Positions 57,991-64,000 of a stretch of DNA of 64,000 nt are shown one piece after another. The notes beneath the pieces were generated by a model. The model had not been told where the DNA came from. It did not search any database and worked only from the letters and a program-made list of their open reading frames with translations. Position 1 is the first letter of the stretch. Each line of letters opens with the position of its first letter. The DNA comes from Aegilops tauschii subsp. strangulata (lineage: Eukaryota; Streptophyta; Magnoliopsida; Poales; Poaceae). Both the position numbers and the translations under genes were made by a program. The stretch lies in contig NC_053041.3 in the NCBI RefSeq assembly GCF_002575655.3, forward strand, positions 373,781,054-373,845,053, given 5' to 3'.

Positions 57991-58080
57991 AGGCGCCGAC
58001 GACACGACTACGGCAGGGTGCTAGCGAACGTGCTTCGCTAGTGGTGTAGTGGTCTAGAGTGGCGTTTTGGCACATGGGAG

Positions 58081-58406
58081 GGTGCACTCCTGGTTTTTAA
58101 AATGTGTTTTAAACATATTTTGAAATGTCAAAAAATTCCAAAAAAATATTTGGCATGTACATCTCGATATTGTACATGCTCACAAAGTCGTTTCGCAAAA
58201 AACCGACAAGTTATGTGCCGCGTGTAAAAAGACAAAATCCGGTGTTAAAAAGTGATTTTCACAAGACATCTTTTTGTCTTTTTACACAAGTCACAAACAA
58301 TGTCGAAACTGGACGTGCACACATATAATGTCAAGATATATGCGCTGAATTTTTGTTCGGATTTTTTTCACAAATTAAAATATATTTTTACGGTGGCAGG
58401 AGCACC
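58081..58406. repeat. Foldback element, ~326 bp
   Basis: The ends GGTGCACTCCTGG (58081-58093) and TGGCAGGAGCACC (58394-58406) are imperfect inverted copies. Further inward, GTGTAAAAAGACAAA (58222-58236) and TTTGTCTTTTTACAC (58273-58287) are perfect inverted 15-mers. The sequence between the arms is AT-rich and only partly paired. No target duplication was identified. Confidence 0.55.
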
Positions 58407-58472
58407 AACGGATTTCCGTGTAGTAGTGCCCCCCCCCCACACACACACGCACACACATCTCTCTCTCTCTCT

Positions 58473-58891
58473 GGGGAATATCAAGTACTCCCGTCCTTGG
58501 AGTGCTCCCCATGCTCCAACTTCAAAAAAATCAATTTTAAATATTTTAAAAAATCTGAAAAAAAATATGAATGTTTACAAGGAATATGACTACAACTCTA
58601 AAAAAAATTCAGGTCCAAACTCTAAATGTACATTGAGAAACAAAAATGTGAAATCTAGCATGAATACTGTCATAAAAAGACAAAAGCAACATTTGACACT
58701 ATTTATGTCTAAATTTGTCTTTTTTGTTTCTCAATGTACATTTCGAGTTTAGATCTGAAATTTTTAAGAGGTGTAGTCACATTCCTTGTGAACATTCACA
58801 TTTTTTTCATAAATTTTGAAATATTTAAAATTGATGTTTTACACTTGGAGCATAGGGAGCACCCCAAAAATGGGAGCACCTGATATTCCCC
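58473..58891. mobile_element. Foldback MITE, ~419 bp with terminal inverted repeats of ~180-190 bp
   Basis: It starts GGGGAATATCAAGTACTCC and ends GGGAGCACCTGATATTCCCC, inverted copies. The left arm (58473-~58655) pairs with the right (~58700-58891) over nearly its whole length, for example TGTACATTGAGAAACAAAAA against its reverse complement. It is bordered by a C-run plus (CA)n(CT)n tract on the left (58430-58472) and a C-run plus (CT)n on the right (~58892-58914). There is no coding potential. Confidence 0.75.
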
Positions 58892-58914
58892 CCCCCCCCC
58901 CCCCTCTCTCTCGT

Positions 58915-59258
58915 TCAGATTCTAGTATTGGTAATTGAATGGTATGCATTATTTTTTACGTTTGCAAAGTAGTGTTTCCTTTTTCTTTTCTTTTTTGCAT
59001 ATAATAGATCGGCCCCAACTATTGTAGGGCTTAATATTGTAAAATTAGTGGAGATTTTACATTGTGCCATGCAACTTTCCCGCTATTCAAGTATTTCTTG
59101 ATTGGTCACATTTTCACGTGCATAACGTAAGTAACTCTTCTAGAAAAACATGGAAAACTACCCGTGTGCATTTTAGTGCACATCGACTACTCTAGTTTTG
59201 CATCGTTTTTTATGCTTTAGGTCTGCCCCACCTAAAAAAATATTAGTCCTCCGCCATT
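58915..59258. other. Unassigned AT-rich DNA
   Basis: No coding segment, repeat structure or motif that I recognise. Confidence 0.5.
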
Positions 59259-59520
59259 AGCCCCTTCATTCCAATATAAGTGTCATTATACCCACTGGCG
59301 GAGCTAGGGAGAAAGTTGGGGGTGGGGGGGGATGTGGAAATGATAAAACATGCAGACCTGAGGAGGCCAAATATTAAACTTATCCTCATCTAAACACTCT
59401 AAAAAAATTCATTCACACTTTTTGCCAAGGCTGGGGGTCATAGCCACCCCAGGAGCACACATAGCTCCGCCATTGATTATACCAAGACACTTACTTTGAA
59501 AAAGGAGAGAGCAACTAGTA
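59259..59520. mobile_element. Degenerate Stowaway-like MITE holding a nested hAT MITE
   Basis: The left part (TAGCCCCTTCATTCCAATAT then AAGTGTC) and right part (GACACTTACTTTGAAAAAGG then AGAGAG) are inverted, diverged copies of the common CTCCNTTCCAAAATAAGTGTC-type Stowaway end. TA lies at both edges (59259-59260 and 59519-59520). The hAT MITE 59293-59475 separates the two arms. Confidence 0.45.
59293..59475. mobile_element. hAT-like MITE 1 (183 bp)
   Basis: The terminal inverted repeats CACTGGCGGAGCT and AGCTCCGCCATTG agree at 12 of 13 bases. The 8-bp duplication ATTATACC lies at 59285-59292 and 59476-59483. Eight-base duplications and short TIRs are hAT features. It is noncoding. Confidence 0.82.
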
Positions 59521-60179
59521 TAATATGAGCCTTCTTCGCAAAAAAAACTAACATGAGCCTGTAATTACCCCACGTGTAGCATTACTCAGTCTCATTATTA
59601 GTTTCTTGTCAAAGCCTCAGCCTTTTAACGAGAATCAATTTTATTTGCCACGGTCTACCACAAAATCGTGGTTATTGAAAAACTGGTCGAAAATGTTTGC
59701 TATGATTAAACTGTGTCTCAGTATGGCGTTTTTATTTTTCAAATTTTAGTCTCAAGAAAATTTATAATCACCCCCATAATTTATGGAAGAATAAAAGACT
59801 TCTTCGTTATTCGTTAGTGTGGCAGAAGGACGTTGGAGCGAGGAAAACGCACACTTGTGGAGTTGGCTATATGCCCAACTTTACTTGTAGACGTACTCCA
59901 GCTCCAGTATGCAGGAGGGCAGAACAGGGCAAATCAGCAATAGCCCTCTTCGGGAACATAACTCGGGCGTCGGTGCATGGAAATTACTCAAGTCTTCTAG
60001 CCGTGGCCGTGGGAAGCTGTGCTGCGCGCATTGCATGGCTCGCGGTTTGTTTTTTGTTTGTAGCAGGTGCAGTAATTAGCTACCGTCTCTCTGCCTTTCC
60101 TTCTCGAAGCCCTCGCTGACACCGCGAGTTCAGGGTCGACGAGGATATCTCTTAAAATACCCAATCGAGCCTAGAGAGT
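59521..60179. other. Unassigned DNA between MITEs
   Basis: An open stretch of 100 codons (59817-60119, plus) exists but has no family resemblance that I recognise and no supporting signal. I treat the segment as noncoding. Confidence 0.5.
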
Positions 60180-60187
60180 CGTGAGAT

Positions 60188-60502
60188 TAAGGATGGCAAT
60201 GGTAGGGTATGGGGCGGGTACAGCAATACCATATTCATACCCGTGTAATCGATGGGTACAAAATTCTACCCATACCCGTACCCATGGGTATGAACCTGTG
60301 AATCACGGGTAAAACTCACATGTTAGTATAAATGGTAGGGTATGGGTATATCCATGGGTAAAAGGCTATACCCATACCCTACCCATGACTTAACGGGTAG
60401 GGTATGGGTACTACCCACGGGTATAAAATTGTGCACATACCCTATCCATGCGGGTACGGTATCCGCGGGTACCCATACCCATGGGTAAAATTGCCATCCT
60501 TA
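60188..60502. mobile_element. hAT-like MITE 2 (315 bp), GGGTA-rich
   Basis: The TIRs TAAGGATGGCAAT and ATTGCCATCCTTA are perfect. The 8-bp duplication CGTGAGAT lies at 60180-60187 and 60503-60510. The interior is made of many GGGTATGGGTA / TACCCATACCC words on both strands, so it folds into many small hairpins. It is noncoding. Confidence 0.9.
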
Positions 60503-60687
60503 CGTGAGATCCATCACGGTGGCACGTGAGGGTTCAGAGTTAATTCAAAGAATTCCTTCAGATGTTTCGAAATGCCTTTAGCTCTTTCTTCTTAAAACAC
60601 ATTACTCCCTATAAACCGAAAAGGAGGAAGTATAATGCAAATGTCTACATACATTTACATAGCCTGAGCCTACGGATGCACGCGCGC

Positions 60688-61630
60688 ATCGTACTTTTTT
60701 TTCGAATATGCAAAAGACTTACTTATCACTGCATTGATAGAGAGAAATAGAGTCAAATAACAGTTACAGAACCGATTACAACATGAACACACAACGCGGC
60801 GTGAGTGAGGTGGCTAATGCGCACAAACAAAATAATAGGGGTGTGCGCTCCCCCAAATACAGAAATCTACGTCTCAGACACGATGTTGCGCAGTCCTATG
60901 ACGCCGGCACGAGCCCAGCTGCGTGCCTCCTCCTTGATCGTCGATGTGAGGTGAAAGATGGAGGGTTGTTCGTCGTTGAAGACACATGCATTTCATTGCT
61001 TCCAAATCCACCAAGCCACTGCCCAACCGGAGGTGCACAATGCACGGTTGATGCGCTCCAAAATAGGCGTCTCCCGCTCACTCGACCAAGTATAAAGGCA
61101 CCCATGGAGATAAATGTCAAGGAGCTCCTCATCCGCAATGAAACGTCGAAATCTGCTTATCATACCGCAGTCTAGGCGATTGTTGCTCTTATCCGGCGCC
61201 GTGGCGATCATGTAGAAATCACCACTGATAAGCCAAGGGCCGGCACACAAGGCACGCGCATCGTGGAGCTCGACAAGGAAAGCCATCATGTCCTCATCGC
61301 GTTAGGGGGCATACATACCCGACAACCGCCAATGGGTGCCACGTCCTGTTGCTGCGGCAAGTGCGGGATTTCAGTACGCCACCACGCAAGAATGATGCCC
61401 CCTCGAGTGCCATTGCCGGTAGGAAGAAGGATCCTGAAAGGCGGCCCCACATATCTTGAAAACAATGGATGAGGAGACTGAATCAAGCTTGGTTTCTTGG
61501 AGACAAAGAGCGCTGGGAAATTTTGAGGCAAAAACAGAGTGAATGGCACAATATGTTGGGATTGACAAAATCGCCGCAGGAGGCTTCATAGTCGATGGTA
61601 ATGTCTCCTCTCAGTGACGAACATCGTCGA
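60688..61630 (-). pseudogene. LINE (L1-type) with internal deletion, minus strand
   Basis: Minus-strand coding from ~61600 shows an endonuclease (EEP) domain: ALCLQETKLDSVSSSIV, then PWLISGDFYMI (usually GDFN), then ELLDIYLHGCLYTWSSERET. At ~61040 it passes directly into SGWAVAWWIWKQ and NACVF, which belongs to the zinc-binding 3' end found after the RT in plant LINEs. The whole RT is therefore missing. The 3' end is the T8 run at 60688-60695, a short poly(A) on the minus strand. No clear target duplication was found. Confidence 0.72.
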
Positions 61631-61977
61631 AAAGGCTGGAATAAATCCAGAAAAATACGAGTACCAGTGCCAAATCAATCCTTGAACTCTCGTGGACTGG
61701 TTCGCATACCTTTAACACTTAATGTCTATTGTATGTGCTAGTAAATTTTTTAGAACGAAGTCGGCCCAAAATGACCAAGCGAATGCAGGATACTAACAAG
61801 ACAGGAGAGAAGAAAAAATTGACCCAATTGGACCCTCAAAGCCTTCCTAAACATTCGGGTTGTCCGACACTCCTCATATTGCCCCCGTATATGAGTTGAG
61901 AATGAGGAGTGCCCGGGTGTTTCCAGTCTGCGCCTTGCGTCCGCCACATAGAATTTGGCCTACTACCATGGACCACC
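61631..61977. other. Unassigned DNA
   Basis: No coding sequence or repeat that I recognise between the LINE and the microsatellite. Confidence 0.5.

Positions 61978-62074
<97 letters not shown>
61978..62074. repeat. (ATT)n microsatellite, ~32 units
   Basis: About 96 bases of uninterrupted TTA repeat. Confidence 0.97.
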
Positions 62075-62702
62075 TCTTTTCTTTTTCACTTCATCTTCAC
62101 TAATCCACATGCATGTGACAGGACGTATAGGGAAAAAATATGGTACATGGCTGCGTGTGTGGATAAATCTATAGTATTAAGATAGAAAATAGGTATTCTT
62201 GGTCTATCATGCTATTTTGTAAAAAAACTGATGTTTCTCGTAATAAACCCGTAGTTCAGTTTTAAGTCGGATTTTCGCTTTCGCACAACCCCCCCCCCCA
62301 CCCCCCAGATATATTTGGTAATCAATTCACATCCTAGTTTTAAGTCAGATTTTCTCTTTTGCAGGAACCCCCTTATACCGCAGTACATATCAAATGCTTT
62401 TCAAAAATATCTATATCTTTTAAACTCTAATTTCAAATTAACATAATATATATGGAATTTGAGTAGAAAATGTTTAAAATCTAAATATGATGTTATTTTA
62501 CATGTTAACCATTTCAAAAAATAAAATTTATGGTGCAACCTTAATCGATAGCGTATGATCTGTCTTTTTTCATACCGGTGTCGATTCAGATTGGGAATGA
62601 ACTCCACATCAAAATCAACATTGGAGACGAAAAAACCACCATTATCACGCATGCAGGCCTCACCAAAACCTGAATGAAAGAAAAAAAAAATTCTCGTCTT
62701 AT
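62075..62702. other. Unassigned AT-rich DNA with a C-run and a ~30-bp direct repeat
   Basis: The TTTTAAGTCGGATTTTCGCT block near 62259 recurs as TTTTAAGTCAGATTTTCTCT near 62338. A C11 run with a second C6 run follows the first copy (~62289-62307). No genes are seen. Confidence 0.55.
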
Positions 62703-62710
62703 GCTGAGAG

Positions 62711-63026
62711 TATACCTGGCCATGGGCCGGGTCGGGCCGGGTTTGGGCGGGCCTAAAAAAGCCCACGGCAGAAAACTAAGGCCCAGGCCCTACCATTAGG
62801 CCTACTTTTCAAGCCCAAGCCCGACCCATCTGGTAAAAAGCCCTGAAAAGCCCTTAGGGCTTAGGGCCGTGGGCCGGGCCTCTTCCTTAAAATGCCAATA
62901 TGCCAAGCCCAAGCCCGTCCAGACCCTGCTGGTGGGTTCAAAACTCAGGCCCAAGCCCGACCCATGGGCAAGCCCATCGGGCCTAGGCCCTGGATTTTAG
63001 GGCCGGGCCGGAGATGGCCAGGACTA
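62711..63026. mobile_element. hAT-like MITE 3 (316 bp), GGGCC/GCCC-rich
   Basis: The ends TATACCTGGCCAT and ATGGCCAGGACTA agree at 11 of 13 bases as inverted repeats. The 8-bp duplication GCTGAGAG lies at 62703-62710 and 63027-63034. The interior is dense in GGGCC and AAGCCC words. It is noncoding and almost the same length as MITE 2. Confidence 0.85.
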
Positions 63027-63034
63027 GCTGAGAG

Positions 63035-64000
63035 AGACGCCTTAGAATTGACAACATTCAAATGTGTTGTGATAGTGTGAGCACTGAGGCCACCGCCAGC
63101 AAGATAAAAGGGGATAAATGGCAACACAGATGGGATGCCATGTGTTGAAGTAGAGAACATGGACCTCTTGGGGTCTTGAGTCATGGTTTGAATTAGAAAG
63201 TGGTATTTTTTGGTTGGAAAGCACGGACGCTTTTGCTAGTAGATACTGAAAACGGACACGACCGGACATTGATCAAACAAGTCCGCACACAGGCTAAATT
63301 TGCCAAGTCCGGTCCTAACAGGAAGCGGCTAGCTGGTCAAGTGACTCATCGGCCGATGAGGCAGCAGCATCCGGTGCATGCAGCTTGATGTCAACGCTTC
63401 CTAGAAAGGTGATCAGGATGAGCCAAGATCCAATACAAATGTGATTAAGATAATACGGATTGGTAAAAGCTGTACTACCGTCCAGTACATTAATTTAACT
63501 TCGAGTACCGTCCTCTGTACTGTCTGCTGCGTGCCTTAATTAGAAGGCAAAGACATTTTGGTCGAGAAGCAAGGAAGGTTTGGCAGCGCTAGGGGGTTGC
63601 ATGCTAACCGAGAGCACCGCTAAAGAAAAGAATGGAGACTTCACTTCGCGTGTGGATGCACGCCCATGGCAGCAACCTCGATAAGGAATCTATCTCTGTC
63701 TACGTGTGATATACAGTACTAAAATTGTAGAGAGAGGAAGGATGGAAGAATGCTTTTGCCGGGGTAGCCGGCCGAGGAAGGCTAGCTAGCTAGGGTTTGC
63801 TTTGACCATGCATGAGCACGTCGACGTGCAGAACTCACGTGATGTTATTATTCAATTGGAGGTAGCTCTGGATCTTTGTCCCTTGTCAACTTGGCACAAA
63901 CATAATGTTAGTGGCAGTGTAATGTTCTGTCGCGCACACGTTTTTTTTTTGGCGTTTAAAACATTAAAAAGGAGAGTAAATGGGCCGGCCCAGAGCAGAA
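63035..64000. other. Unassigned low-copy-looking DNA at the window end
   Basis: No coding sequence with a family resemblance. It contains a perfect 14-bp palindrome GCACGTCGACGTGC (63816-63829) and, six bases on, a G-box-like TCACGTGA (63835-63842). This could be upstream DNA of a gene beyond the window, which the sequence alone cannot show. Confidence 0.4.

Noticed and set aside
59817..60119. 100-codon open stretch (plus) with a hydrophobic C-terminal part, possible small membrane protein
   Set aside because: No family resemblance, no promoter or codon signal, and it lies between MITEs; a chance open frame is more likely.
60603..60635. Short TACTCCCT / AGGAGGAAGTA inverted pair as a MITE
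   Set aside because: Only ~33 bp with a weak match; at most a tiny Stowaway remnant, not supportable as a feature.
61860..62185. Open frames of poly-Leu, poly-Ile, poly-Tyr and poly-Asn
   Set aside because: Translation of the (ATT)n microsatellite in different frames.
63035..64000. Host gene promoter or first exon at the right edge
   Set aside because: No start codon context or coding resemblance is visible; only isolated ACGT motifs.

Overview
The window looks like intergenic DNA from a large Triticeae genome (wheat, Aegilops or barley). About 58 kb is a stack of nested LTR retrotransposons. The last 6 kb holds small DNA transposons, a LINE fragment and simple repeats. I found no intact host gene, tRNA, rRNA or CRISPR. 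The organism call is an inference from the element types (Tat- and Athila-type Ty3/gypsy, a copia remnant, Stowaway- and hAT-like MITEs); no species marker is visible. Elements are labelled E1-E12.

Layout. E1 is an old Athila-type element on the minus strand, visible only as gag/protease pieces (25081-26403 and 49130-~49617). Two elements split it. E2 (minus, Tat lineage, 1-25080, running off the left edge) sits in the E1 protease. E7 (minus, 26404-49124, TSD ATCTT) sits in the E1 gag. E2 is split by E3 (plus, 4389-23299, TSD GCCGT). E3 holds the solo LTR E5 (7036-8440, TSD AGGCC) and E4 (plus, 10127-19868, TSD CGCTC). The 5' LTR of E4 holds the solo LTR E6 (10336-11840, TSD GAAAC). E7 carries E8 (26814-34070, TSD TCAAT) in its 3' LTR and E9 (plus, 40665-47356, TSD ATGCA) in its 5' LTR. 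To the right lie a truncated Athila-type element E10 (~49618-53257, minus), a solo LTR E11 (53258-54665) and a decayed Ty1/copia body E12 (54666-~57990, plus). From ~58.0 kb the DNA changes to two foldback elements, three hAT-like MITEs with 8-bp target duplications, a degenerate Stowaway-like MITE, an internally deleted LINE and an (ATT)n tract.

Coding content. Only E2 and E12 show clear pol genes, and both are dead: E2 has lost RT motif A, and E12 has YVHD in place of YVDD. E10 has gag, protease and the first RT residues. E4 and E7 carry gag-protease without pol, and E9 carries only a gag-like remnant, so they would depend on a partner element. E3 (gag only) and E8 (no gag or pol) each carry a long gene on the strand opposite to the element. 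That gene has several GT-AG introns and a TATA-like box ~140-155 nt upstream of its ATG.

Most notable signals: (1) the intron-containing antisense gene kept by two pol-less elements; (2) twin hairpins built on a polypurine-tract-like motif, conserved in the 3' noncoding DNA of E4, E7 and E9; (3) an inverted repeat around the E3 TATA box whose two LTR copies differ by one compensatory base pair; (4) extra primer-binding-site/U5 copies inside the E7 LTRs.
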